From Acidobacteriota bacterium (GTDB taxonomy: Bacteria > Acidobacteriota > Terriglobia > Terriglobales > Acidobacteriaceae): a DNA stretch of 44,145 nt. The stretch lies in assembly GCA_023410055.1 (NCBI GenBank), contig JAEYQK010000009.1:1-44145 (forward strand), given 5' to 3'. A program made the translations under genes and the position numbers. The notes below the pieces were generated by a model. It did no database searches and was not told where the DNA came from. It was given only the letters and a program-made list of their open reading frames with translations. Of the stretch, positions 23,714-31,004 are shown piece after piece (position 1 is the first letter of the stretch; each line of letters opens with the position of its first letter).

Positions 23714-25058
23714 CGGGGCGGAGGGTCAGCAGAGTGATTTCCGGCCTGGCTCCGAGGCGGGCGGGAATTCCGAGGGTGCCGAGTCCGCGATTGACGTATA
23801 GGTGGCACTTCCTTTCGGCAAACTTCGTGTTATCTGGCCCGCTCAAGCCAGAGGCAGGCTTGAACGGGGCACCATACAGGCCTGCGATGAATTGAGTCAT
23901 GAATCGGGCCGGGCTGACATTGTGACTGACGATTTCGAGACTGATCTGGCCGCCGTGCGTGTGTCCGGAGATAGTGAGTTCAATGCCGAGTTCCGCGGCG
24001 CGATAGAAACTGTTGGGATTATGCGAGAGCAGGATGTTGGGCATGTCGCGGCGGACAAGCGATTCAACGCCGTCGAGGCCAGGTTTACGCGCGTCCGTCA
24101 GCTCCAACTGTCGCTGGTAATCGATGCCGATCAGGTTGATGTTCTGGCCGTCCCAGTTGAGTTGGGTGCTGGCGCTGCGAAGCATCTTCATTCCGTGTGC
24201 TGCGAAGAGCTGTTCTGCGGTGTCTTCCGCGCCGGCATAGATTTCGTGATTGCCGTTGCATCCCCAGATGCCGAGAGGCGCGCGGAAACGGCTGAGTTCG
24301 GCTACGCATTCGGCAAGAGGATCGCCGGCGCCGGAGACAATGTCGCCGGTGACGACGGCGAGGTGCGGCGAGAGAGCGTTAGCCATATTGACAGCGCGAC
24401 GAATCTCGTCTGGAGGCATGTAGTCTCCAGCGTGAACGTCACTGAGTTGCACGATGCGGAAGCCGTTGAGAGTGGGCGGAAGATTCGGGATCGGGACGTC
24501 AACGCGGACGACCTGAAAGTTGAGGCGCTCGCGCGCGTAACCGTAGAATCCGGCAAGGAAGGGCATGGTCCCGACGAATGCGGAGGCGTAGCGGAAGAAG
24601 GAGCGGCGCGATGGGTTGGGGAGTTCGTTCTCGCGCGCCATCCCTTCCGGAACGGTGCGGCGGCCGATCTCGGGTAGGTCAACGCTCTTCTCTCCCACCC
24701 TTCGCTTCGCGAAGAGTGGGGCACACAGTCTCTTGATGATGCCCCAGATCCATTCGATAGTGTGTACCGCCTTGATGCAGAAGAAAGCGAAGATCGAGGT
24801 GAATAGCCACAAGTACGAGATGGATACGATCCATGGCGGTATGCTACGCGGAATGAATGGCGAAATTAGGCGATCGGAAAGCGTAGCGACGACGGTGACT
24901 GCGAAGAACGCTATGAAGATGCGGGAAGCGATCTTCCACTTGAAGCTTAGGCGTGACGAGAGTCGCCAGGCGTGGCGGAACCAGAACTGTTGTGGCACGA
25001 CGAGAAGCGTGATCAGAATCACGCGGCGCAGAGTGAGAGCTGATGTGATCGTGTGCAA
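23709..25058 (-). CDS. Membrane-anchored Tat-type metallophosphoesterase
   Basis: The 449-residue protein has two or three N-terminal membrane segments (about residues 10-25, 45-62 and 76-96). A cytoplasmic-looking linker and a twin-arginine motif with a hydrophobic stretch follow (SRRSFFRYASAFVG, residues 150-163), then a calcineurin-like phosphoesterase domain. The metal-binding motifs are complete: D207-x-H209 (SDVHAG), G238-D239, G269-N270-H271-E272, H346 and G365-H-T-H368. It resembles YkuE/YaeI-like enzymes, which act on lipids or nucleotides outside the cytoplasm; the substrate is unknown. The frame opens with TTG 25058 and a weak ribosome site, so the start is uncertain. Two REP-like palindromes are read in frame (residues ~113-122 and ~397-407). 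Confidence 0.9.
   Translation of the reverse strand: MHTITSALTLRRVILITLLVVPQQFWFRHAWRLSSRLSFKWKIASRIFIAFFAVTVVATLSDRLISPFIPRSIPPWIVSISYLWLFTSIFAFFCIKAVHTIEWIWGIIKRLCAPLFAKRRVGEKSVDLPEIGRRTVPEGMARENELPNPSRRSFFRYASAFVGTMPFLAGFYGYARERLNFQVVRVDVPIPNLPPTLNGFRIVQLSDVHAGDYMPPDEIRRAVNMANALSPHLAVVTGDIVSGAGDPLAECVAELSRFRAPLGIWGCNGNHEIYAGAEDTAEQLFAAHGMKMLRSASTQLNWDGQNINLIGIDYQRQLELTDARKPGLDGVESLVRRDMPNILLSHNPNSFYRAAELGIELTISGHTHGGQISLEIVSHNVSPARFMTQFIAGLYGAPFKPASGLSGPDNTKFAERKCHLYVNRGLGTLGIPARLGARPEITLLTLRPA
23838..23873. repeat. REP-like palindrome inside the metallophosphoesterase ORF (C-terminal loop)
   Basis: CCCGCTCAAGCC (23838-23849) pairs with GGCTTGAACGGG (23857-23868) with one mismatch, followed by GCACC. 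Read on the minus strand it encodes residues 397-407 of the phosphoesterase, within a stretch between IAGLYG and LYVNRGLGT that related enzymes generally lack. The same arms recur in non-coding DNA at 27300-27333. Confidence 0.75.
24694..24724. repeat. REP-like palindrome inside the metallophosphoesterase ORF (linker)
   Basis: CCCACCCTTCGC (24694-24705) pairs with GCGAAGAGTGGG (24709-24720) with one mismatch over a three-base loop, then GCAC follows. On the minus strand it encodes about residues 113-122 (APLFAKRRVG) in the linker between the membrane segments and the twin-arginine motif. Confidence 0.75.
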
Positions 25059-25094
25059 GGCAATTCCAGTTTAACGCATGAGAGCTGCTTTTCA

Positions 25095-25125
25095 CCTCAG
25101 GGGCTAGAGCCCGTGCCCTGCCCGT
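25095..25125. repeat. CTCAGGGGCT-AG-AGCCC palindrome
   Basis: CTCAGGGGCT followed by AGAGCCCGTGCCCTGCCC lies between the dCMP deaminase and metallophosphoesterase genes. GGGCT (25101-25105) pairs with AGCCC (25108-25112). A very similar stretch, CTCAGGGGCTGAAGCCC, occurs at 27389-27405, so this is a dispersed intergenic repeat. Confidence 0.6.
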
Positions 25126-25155
25126 AGTCGCCACTACAAGAAATCGTGAATGCGT

Positions 25156-25692
25156 CTACTTCGTTTTGGCGCGACGGGAGGAGATGGCCCAGTCGGCGTC
25201 GGGGTCGTCCATCGTCAACTGATGTACGCCGCCTGGGAAGCACTTCAATACTTTGTCATATTCGGCGCGGTAGGTTGCGTCGGGGTGACGCCATTCGTGG
25301 ACGTAGAAAATTTTGGCGACACCGGCCTGGAGCGCTTCTTTGAGGCATCCGAAGCAGGGCTGCATGGTCGTGTACATGGTGCTGCCATCGACGGCGATGC
25401 CGAAACGCGCGGCTCCGAGGAGGGCGTTCTGTTCGGCGTGAACGCAGATGCAAAGGTCGTAGCCGGTGCCCGAGGGAAACGCCTCGCGGTTAGCGCAACG
25501 TAGACATCCGCCCTGGTCGCAGTTCGGCATGTGACGGGGCGTGCCGTTGTAGCCAGTTGAGACGATGCGGGCGTCCTGCGCGATGACCGCGCCGACGCGA
25601 TTGCCGGTGCAATTGGCGCGCGCACGTACGGCCATTGCGATTCCCATGAGGTACTCATCCATGTTGGGGCGGGGTTGACCGTCGCGATTCAT
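25156..25692 (-). CDS. Deoxycytidylate (dCMP) deaminase, ComEB-like
   Basis: The enzyme deaminates dCMP to dUMP, feeding dTMP synthesis. The 178-residue product has the zinc site H85-A-E87 (CVHAEQNAL) and P112-C113-F-G-C116 (QPCFGC), plus the additional zinc-type cysteines (C58, C63, C66, C81) common in this subgroup. GNRVGAVIAQDARIVSTGYN and NGTPRHMPNC are typical. AGGAG seven bases before ATG 25692 supports the start. The gene is followed at its 3' side by a repeat and then the metallophosphoesterase gene, same strand. Confidence 0.94.
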   Translation of the reverse strand: MNRDGQPRPNMDEYLMGIAMAVRARANCTGNRVGAVIAQDARIVSTGYNGTPRHMPNCDQGGCLRCANREAFPSGTGYDLCICVHAEQNALLGAARFGIAVDGSTMYTTMQPCFGCLKEALQAGVAKIFYVHEWRHPDATYRAEYDKVLKCFPGGVHQLTMDDPDADWAISSRRAKTK

Positions 25693-25828
25693 GAGCGGCT
25701 CCTGAGTCGTCGTTCAGAGAAGTTTAGCACCTTCAAGCGAATGAACGGACGCGCGGATGAACGGATGCTTTGAAAAGCGCTCAACGCAAAGGACGCAAAG
25801 GGCTCAAAGGAAGCCGAACAGAAATCTT

Positions 25829-26368
25829 TTACTTCGGTTCAGTGATGCGGCGCTTCGCGGCGTAGCGAATCAGGACAAGGATGAGCAGGACGGCGGCACC
25901 GGTGGTGTCGAGAACAACGTCGTGAAACGCGCCGGTTCGCGAAGCCAGGAAGCTTTGGTGCCATTCGTCGGCGGCAGCAACCATTGCAGTGCAGAGAATG
26001 GCTGCAAGCGCCCACCGCTGTAGACTGGGGCGCGATGTCTTGGCCTTTGCAGTACGACACAGCGAAAAGGTATTACGAATGGCTCGAAAGAAGAGAAGGC
26101 CGAGCACGCCGTATCCTAGAAAATGCCCGCACTTTCGCAAGAAGAAATTTAGAGCTTCCATCCGGGACGGATTCAGGTGGTGCCCAAAAATGCCGGTAAG
26201 AATCTTGGAAAGAAAGGCTCCTGTGTTGGAGGACGAGAAATAGTTGCTTGACTCAAGGAAGATCACCAACAGGCCTAGTACTACCGGCAGCCACGCCGAA
26301 ATCAGCACCGGATAAGCGCCTCGATTCAGCGAGGCAGAGTCTGAGCAGATTGTTGGACTTTTCGCCAT
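25829..26368 (-). CDS. VanZ-like membrane protein
   Basis: From ATG 26368 the protein has 179 residues with four hydrophobic segments (about residues 20-40, 80-98, 118-134 and 153-170). VanZ-family hallmarks are present: RKCGHFLGYGVLGLLF, then DEWHQSFLASRTGAFHDVVL followed by TTGA. VanZ-like proteins are membrane proteins of mostly unknown role, and in one case associated with teicoplanin tolerance; nothing here indicates resistance. A longer frame to 26503 would overlap the divergent methyltransferase and is less likely. Confidence 0.85.
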   Translation of the reverse strand: MAKSPTICSDSASLNRGAYPVLISAWLPVVLGLLVIFLESSNYFSSSNTGAFLSKILTGIFGHHLNPSRMEALNFFLRKCGHFLGYGVLGLLFFRAIRNTFSLCRTAKAKTSRPSLQRWALAAILCTAMVAAADEWHQSFLASRTGAFHDVVLDTTGAAVLLILVLIRYAAKRRITEPK

Positions 26369-26413
26369 CCTGTAGCGACTGTAGCATAGAAGCGTGTGCT
26401 TGATGGAGGGCGA

Positions 26414-27145
26414 ATGGCAGAGATCTCTGGGGACGAGGGGCTGCGTCAGGAATTCAACAAGTGGGCGGAAGAGGGACGTGGCGAAGAAATGGAGCGTCAC
26501 CACATCAGCATTGCCGAGCAGACGATGGCGCTGATGGAGTTGAAGCCGGGAGAACGGGTCCTCGATCTTGGGTGCGGGGCAGGTTGGGCGACGCGGATAT
26601 TGGCTCGTGCGGTGAGTGGTGCGCCCAGGGGCGCGGTCGTCGGGTTGGACGTTTCGGACGAAATGGTGCGGAGGGCGCGGGCGACCTCACGCGAGCTAGA
26701 TAACGTCCTCTACGTGTGGGGATCGGCTACGGAGATTCCGTGGGAAGACAACTACTTTGACAAGGTGCTGTCGATCGAGTCCTTTTACTACTACACGGAT
26801 CAGGATGCGGCCTTGGAAGAGTTGGTGCGCGTCATGGCGCCCGGAGGGAAGCTGTTCATCCTGATTAATCTGTACAGAGACAATCATTATTCGCTGAGGT
26901 GGGTGGATGCTCTGAATGTCCCGGTGCAAGTGAGGTCAGAGGCCGAGTACGTGGAGCTGTTTCGGAAGCACGGTTTTGACGATGTGACGGCGAGGCGGAT
27001 TCCTGACCTCACTCCGACCCCGGAGGAGTACAAAGGCAAGTGGTTTGCGAATGCAGGCGAGTTGCGGGAGTTTAAGCGGATCGGGGCGCTGCTTCTGATC
27101 GGGACGAAACCGAAGAAATCGCAAAGAATGGCCGCGCCCCGCTGA
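26414..27145 (+). CDS. Class I SAM-dependent methyltransferase
   Basis: The 243-residue protein has motif I VLDLGCGAGWAT (49-60), an acidic end to strand 2 (VVGLDVSDEM), motif post-II GSATEIPWEDNYFDKVLSIE and motif III MAPGGKLFILINLY. It resembles UbiE/ubiquinone- or sterol-type methyltransferases of family Methyltransf_11, but the acceptor cannot be read from sequence. GGAGGG at 26405-26410 selects ATG 26414; a GTG at 26396 would add six residues. It is divergent from the VanZ-like gene, with a 45-nt shared upstream region. Confidence 0.9.
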   Translation: MAEISGDEGLRQEFNKWAEEGRGEEMERHHISIAEQTMALMELKPGERVLDLGCGAGWATRILARAVSGAPRGAVVGLDVSDEMVRRARATSRELDNVLYVWGSATEIPWEDNYFDKVLSIESFYYYTDQDAALEELVRVMAPGGKLFILINLYRDNHYSLRWVDALNVPVQVRSEAEYVELFRKHGFDDVTARRIPDLTPTPEEYKGKWFANAGELREFKRIGALLLIGTKPKKSQRMAAPR

Positions 27146-27299
27146 TGAGGAGTCGACCTGGGGCAAGGTCGAAGTTCAGCGAGACGCGGCAGATTAGCCA
27201 ACGCGTCGGCCAACGCGCTGGCATTGGTCACCTGCCGAGATAGACGGATGGGGGCGAAAAAGGTTAGTGAGGGGAGTTGAATAGCATTTGGAATTTTAG

Positions 27300-27333
27300 C
27301 CCCGCTCAAGCCAAAAGAAAGGCTTGAACGGGG
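27300..27333. repeat. REP-like palindrome, 13-bp arms
   Basis: CCCCGCTCAAGCC (27300-27312) pairs with GGCTTGAACGGGG (27321-27333) with one mismatch over an eight-base loop. The arms match the in-frame palindrome at 23838-23868, including the same C-A mismatch, so the two are copies of one element. Confidence 0.8.
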
Positions 27334-27388
27334 AACGACAATCTGGCTTGCGGATGTTTGCGAATTCCCGAATTCCGGGGGTAGGTCC

Positions 27389-27450
27389 CTCAGGGGCTGA
27401 AGCCCAATTTTATAGTGACGTGGCGGCACGGCTAAAGCCGTGCCCTACCC
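27389..27450. repeat. Composite repeat: CTCAGGGGCT element plus 9-bp perfect palindrome
   Basis: CTCAGGGGCTGAAGCCC (27389-27405) is followed 19 bases later by the perfect palindrome GCACGGCTAAAGCCGTGC core (arms 27425-27433 and 27436-27444) and CCTACCC. The first half matches 25095-25112, where GTGCCCTGCCC also follows, suggesting both are versions of one composite element. Confidence 0.65.
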
Positions 27451-27471
27451 AAACACATTTGTAAACCAGTT

Positions 27472-29544
27472 CTAGTCGACGAAGCGGTATTTGATCATGT
27501 GCCAGAGTGCCGCCACGCCGTCTTTCCAGCCGATTTTCTTTCCTTCATCGTAGGTCCGACCGTGATAAGAGATAGGAACCTCGTAGATTCGGCAGCCTAG
27601 CTTGGCGGTCTTGATGGTGACTTCTGGTTCGAAGCCAAAGCGGTTCGACTTCAGTTCCATCAGATCGAAAATCTCGCGGCGAAACGCCTTGTATCCGACC
27701 TCCATGTCAGACAGGTTCAGGTCTGAAAGCATGTTGCAGAAGAGCGTTAACATGCGATTGGCCTGATAGTGCCAGAAGTACAGAACGCGGTGGATGCCGC
27801 CGTGGAAGCGATTGCCGAACACGGCATCTGCACGGCCGGTGAGAATCGGTTCGAGTAGGGTGGGGAAGTCTTTGGGATCGTACTCAAGATCAGCGTCTTG
27901 AACGATAACGATTCCGCCGCTTGCTTGCTTGATGCCGGTACGAACAGCGGCGCCTTTCCCCTGATTCCTCTCGTGCAGGAGGACGTTGAGACTCGCGCCA
28001 GGGTAAAGGGATGGAAAGTCACGCTGGAGTTCCGAGAGGATTTCTCGCGTTCCATCCTTCGAGCAATCGTCGACAATGACGATTTCCTTGCGTAGGGAAT
28101 CCACTCCGGACTCAAGGTGGGCGGTTTCTGCGCGAACAACGGTATCAACAACGCGGCAGATTGTGGCTTTCTCGTTGTAGCAAGGAATGATTACGGAAAG
28201 CGTCGTGATCGGCATTGCGGTGGCGCTAAACGTAGGGAGTATCGTGGACTCCTCTTTGGCCTCACGCCCTTCCCGAGTCTCAGAATAAAGATAGATCGCG
28301 AGAACAAGCAGAATAGGCTCTATCGGAGCGCGATATCTGGGGTGAGGGAAGACAAAATAGTACACCAGCGGATAGATGACGAAGAGACTCGCAAGCAGTC
28401 CGGCGGCTTTCTTTCGTTGCTTAATGGCAAGTGCGAGCCCCCACCAGCCGAGAATCGATGATGCCAAAAAAAGCCAGTTCTTCAGGGGCATTACTCGACC
28501 GCCCCATGGAGGATCTGACCAATACCAGACGAACTTGCGGAAGCTGATTTTCGCGAATTGGGCCGGATGCGAGTGTATCCAGTCGAGAGCCTCTCGCTTG
28601 CGCGATGCTACGTAATTGAGTTCACCCATCTCGCGGTATTTCTGGAACTCGATCTTGTTGTGGCTGGGGTGAAGCCAGGACATCCAAATGCCTTCGGCGC
28701 CCGGGCCGTTGCCCATCCGGAATTCCGCGCCTAAGTTACTTCGAATGAAGACGAAGCGCCCGAACGTTTCGTAATTTCGAATCAGCCAAGGCGAGATGGT
28801 CGCGAAGAAGATGATTGCCGCAAGCGCGGATGGAACCAGCCAATCGGTATGACGCCGGGTTCGGCGGTACACGAGCCACAATCCGAAGAAGGGAAGCAAT
28901 GAGAGGATGGATGGATTTGTCAGAGCGACAACTCCCCAGAGAAATCCCCAGAGCGCCCAGCGCCGGTTGCTTTCGGCTTCTTCAAGCTGAAGCGTTATCA
29001 ATATCAGCGTCGTCAGCAGGAACTGCGTAATGCTTGTTTCCCATATCCACTTGACGGCCCAGTACATCGCATAGGGGAACAACGCCCAGGTCCAGGCTGA
29101 CCACTTGGCCACCTTGAGGCCGAAGATTCGGCGGGCAACGTAGAACAAAGGGATGCACGTCAGCGCGGAGAAGAGTGAGTTGATTGCCAGGAGCACGAAC
29201 GCTGAAGTGCGGGTGTAAATTCCGAACACCTTGAACACGCCGGCAATCAGATACGGATATGTCGGCGGTTCCCACGCGGTCGGTCCAGTGTGAAACCCTG
29301 TCATTGGGCTGGCGAAGCCTTCACCAGTCGCGATTGCCTTCGCGACACGACCCATTTCCCAGCCAAAACCAAAATTATCTTCCGTGACGCGGACCTTGTA
29401 CTGATGAGTGACGCCGATTGCGATCAAGCGCAGAAGAAAGGCGATGATGAAGATCCACAGCAGTCGGCGGCGCCAGTTCAGGAGGCGCGGCCGAACAGCC
29501 GATGACTGTTCGACGATTGTATTTTCGATGTCTGTAGATGCCAT
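27472..29544 (-). CDS. Fused GT39-like membrane glycosyltransferase and GT2 (DPM-like) enzyme
   Basis: The 690-residue protein joins two enzymes. Residues ~25-420 are an ArnT/PMT-like (GT39/GT-C) integral membrane domain with about ten hydrophobic segments, a first-loop E63 before MGRVAKAIATGEGFASP, and the NPSILSLLPFFGLW and SPWLIRNYETFG blocks. Residues ~444-690 are a GT-A family 2 domain like dolichyl-phosphate mannose synthase: SVIIPCYNE (450-458), IVIVDDCSKDGTRE (488-501), RNQGKGAAVRTG and the DxD-like QDADLEYD (549-556). The plausible logic is that the GT2 part makes a polyprenyl-phosphate sugar and the membrane part transfers it. An internal ATG (M444) could make the GT2 part alone. 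ATG 29544 lacks a clear Shine-Dalgarno. Confidence 0.9.
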   Translation of the reverse strand: MASTDIENTIVEQSSAVRPRLLNWRRRLLWIFIIAFLLRLIAIGVTHQYKVRVTEDNFGFGWEMGRVAKAIATGEGFASPMTGFHTGPTAWEPPTYPYLIAGVFKVFGIYTRTSAFVLLAINSLFSALTCIPLFYVARRIFGLKVAKWSAWTWALFPYAMYWAVKWIWETSITQFLLTTLILITLQLEEAESNRRWALWGFLWGVVALTNPSILSLLPFFGLWLVYRRTRRHTDWLVPSALAAIIFFATISPWLIRNYETFGRFVFIRSNLGAEFRMGNGPGAEGIWMSWLHPSHNKIEFQKYREMGELNYVASRKREALDWIHSHPAQFAKISFRKFVWYWSDPPWGGRVMPLKNWLFLASSILGWWGLALAIKQRKKAAGLLASLFVIYPLVYYFVFPHPRYRAPIEPILLVLAIYLYSETREGREAKEESTILPTFSATAMPITTLSVIIPCYNEKATICRVVDTVVRAETAHLESGVDSLRKEIVIVDDCSKDGTREILSELQRDFPSLYPGASLNVLLHERNQGKGAAVRTGIKQASGGIVIVQDADLEYDPKDFPTLLEPILTGRADAVFGNRFHGGIHRVLYFWHYQANRMLTLFCNMLSDLNLSDMEVGYKAFRREIFDLMELKSNRFGFEPEVTIKTAKLGCRIYEVPISYHGRTYDEGKKIGWKDGVAALWHMIKYRFVD

Positions 29545-29771
29545 GTATTTAGCGCTTTGAGAGCAATCGTATTTAGATTTGAGGGAAACTACAACTTGGT
29601 AATTCTTCGTGAAATGAGTAGTTTACATAGCTCACGTTGACCGGCGCTTAGAGGCGGGCCTAAACTAGTTAGTTCCAGTGCTTTGACTGTGATATCTGTC
29701 ACTGTGTGCGCGGTGCGCAAGGTTGAGAATCAAGGTACTGACTTCCACAAGCTCAACATAGAGGGGCCCCA

Positions 29772-30368
29772 ATGGGCGGCTGGCTGCAAAATAGATTCGA
29801 GAAGAACTTTCTTGTCACTTCGGTAGACTATGTATTCAACTGGGCGCGTAAATCGGCGCTTTGGCCGATGACCTTCGGTCTGGCGTGCTGCGCGATTGAG
29901 ATGATCGCATCGACGACGGCGCGCTTCGATATCGCCCGGTTTGGCTCGGAGGTGTTTCGTCCCAGCCCGCGCCAGAGTGACTTGATGATCGTCTCTGGTA
30001 CCGTGTCGCTGAAGATGGCACCCGTGGTTAAGCGTGTGTACGACCAGATGCCCGATCCGAAGTGGGTGATCTCGATGGGCGCATGCGCGTCGGTTGGTGG
30101 TCCGTTCAATACCTACTCGGTTCTTCAGGGTGTCGATCGCATCATTCCGGTGGATGTGTACGTGATTGGCTGCCCGCCGCGTCCGGAAAACCTCTTTTAT
30201 GCACTGCTCAAGTTGCAGGACAAGATTGACACCATGTCGATCGCCAAGAAACCCACGGAAGTCCGGCTGGATGAAGGCATGCTTGACGATTTCAAGAAGA
30301 ACGTCAAAATCGCGCAGAGCATGCAGCAGGAACAGAACGCGATAACGGGGATCGAGACTCGGGTTTAG
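29772..30368 (+). CDS. nuoB: NADH-quinone oxidoreductase subunit B, isolated copy
   Basis: NuoB carries the N2 iron-sulphur cluster of respiratory complex I on the cytoplasmic arm. The 198-residue product has all four ligands: the tandem C39-C40 (FGLACCAIEM), C105 (GACASVGG) and C134 (GCPPRPE), so it looks functional. The C-terminus (residues ~165-198) is a longer, charged tail. No other nuo gene lies within the window on either side; the neighbours are a glycosyltransferase and a YcxB-like protein. It follows a 227-nt upstream region. Confidence 0.95.
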   Translation: MGGWLQNRFEKNFLVTSVDYVFNWARKSALWPMTFGLACCAIEMIASTTARFDIARFGSEVFRPSPRQSDLMIVSGTVSLKMAPVVKRVYDQMPDPKWVISMGACASVGGPFNTYSVLQGVDRIIPVDVYVIGCPPRPENLFYALLKLQDKIDTMSIAKKPTEVRLDEGMLDDFKKNVKIAQSMQQEQNAITGIETRV

Positions 30369-30373
30369 CTCTG

Positions 30374-30379
30374 TATAAT
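30374..30379 (+). promoter_or_regulatory. Candidate -10 box for the YcxB-like gene
   Basis: TATAAT lies six bases after the nuoB stop and 38 bases before the GTG start of the next gene. A weak -35 candidate, TCGAGA (30352-30357), is 16 bases upstream and lies within nuoB. Only the -10 match is good. Confidence 0.4.
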
Positions 30380-30416
30380 CGGGCTCCTGAGTTCATTCAC
30401 TTCGCAGGAGCTTCAA

Positions 30417-30944
30417 GTGCAATTTCAGCTAACCTACACAGCCCAAGATTGGGTGGACGTTTACAGGGTTCATCTCCGCAAACGTTCGTTGCTGCTGAAC
30501 CGTATCTTCTTTTCAATATCGGTGCCGCTGGGCATCGTTTTTATCTTTCTTTTTGCGCTCCTGCCCCTTGCTGCAAAGACGATCAAACCTTCCGGTGCGG
30601 TCATTCCTACGTTGATGGGGGCCTGGCTGATCTATTTTGGGACTTACTACATCTCCCGAGTTGCGAAACGCTCCTACATTAGCCGGCCCGAAAGAAAGCC
30701 TGAATTTAGCGTCACGATTGATGAGAGCGGCGTTCGGATGACGAACGCTATCAGCAGCACGGAGTACAAATGGCCTTGCTTCGTGGACTGGCTCGAGACC
30801 GAGAAGGCTGTTCTTCTGTACGTTTCTTACTGTTCGTTTGAGTTCTTTCCCAAACGGGTGTTGTCACCGGAACAATTGCAGCAACTGCGACTGCTCGCAA
30901 CAGGGCATGTGAAATCCCAGAAAGAGCGCGCCGCTTCTGCATAG
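30417..30944 (+). CDS. YcxB-like two-helix membrane protein
   Basis: The 175-residue protein starts MQFQLTYTAQDWVDVYRVHL, has two adjacent membrane helices (about residues 31-52 and 61-80), and ends with a cytoplasmic C-terminal part typical of the YcxB-like family (FSVTIDESGVRMTNAISSTE, then YKWPCFVDWLETEKAVLLYV and FEFFPKRVLSPEQLQQLR). The role of the family is unknown. The GTG start at 30417 is supported by AGGAG about six bases upstream. It is probably a single-gene unit closed by the hairpin at 30955-30987. Confidence 0.8.
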   Translation: MQFQLTYTAQDWVDVYRVHLRKRSLLLNRIFFSISVPLGIVFIFLFALLPLAAKTIKPSGAVIPTLMGAWLIYFGTYYISRVAKRSYISRPERKPEFSVTIDESGVRMTNAISSTEYKWPCFVDWLETEKAVLLYVSYCSFEFFPKRVLSPEQLQQLRLLATGHVKSQKERAASA

Positions 30945-30954
30945 AGAATTCCAC

Positions 30955-30987
30955 AAAAAGCGCAGCCATGATCGGCTGCGCATTTTT
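30955..30987. terminator. Bidirectional intrinsic terminator
   Basis: GCGCAGCC (30960-30967) pairs perfectly with GGCTGCGC (30974-30981) over a six-base loop. It is flanked by AAAAA on the left and ATTTTT on the right, so it has a U-tract on either transcript. It sits between the convergent YcxB-like gene and the secreted-protein gene. Confidence 0.9.
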
Positions 30988-31004
30988 GCTTAAGCGGAAG
31001 GGTG

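Larger units (their letters stand above)
27146..27471. other. Gene-free stretch with three palindromic repeats
   Basis: These 326 bases lie between convergent genes and code for nothing I can support. They contain the long palindrome at 27300-27333, the CTCAGGGGCT-GA-AGCCC element at 27389-27405, and GGCACGGCT-AA-AGCCGTGCC at 27425-27444 followed by CTACCC. One of them may serve as a terminator, but no T-run follows any stem. Confidence 0.65.

Noticed and set aside
23178..23801. Plus-strand open frame encoding a 38-residue peptide repeat
   Set aside because: The frame is open only because the 38-bp unit lacks stops; since 38 is not a multiple of three, successive units are read in different frames. 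There is no ribosome site or non-repeat domain.
23802..24677. 291-residue plus-strand open frame
   Set aside because: It is antisense to the metallophosphoesterase, whose metal-binding motifs are complete on the minus strand; the plus frame gives no recognisable protein.
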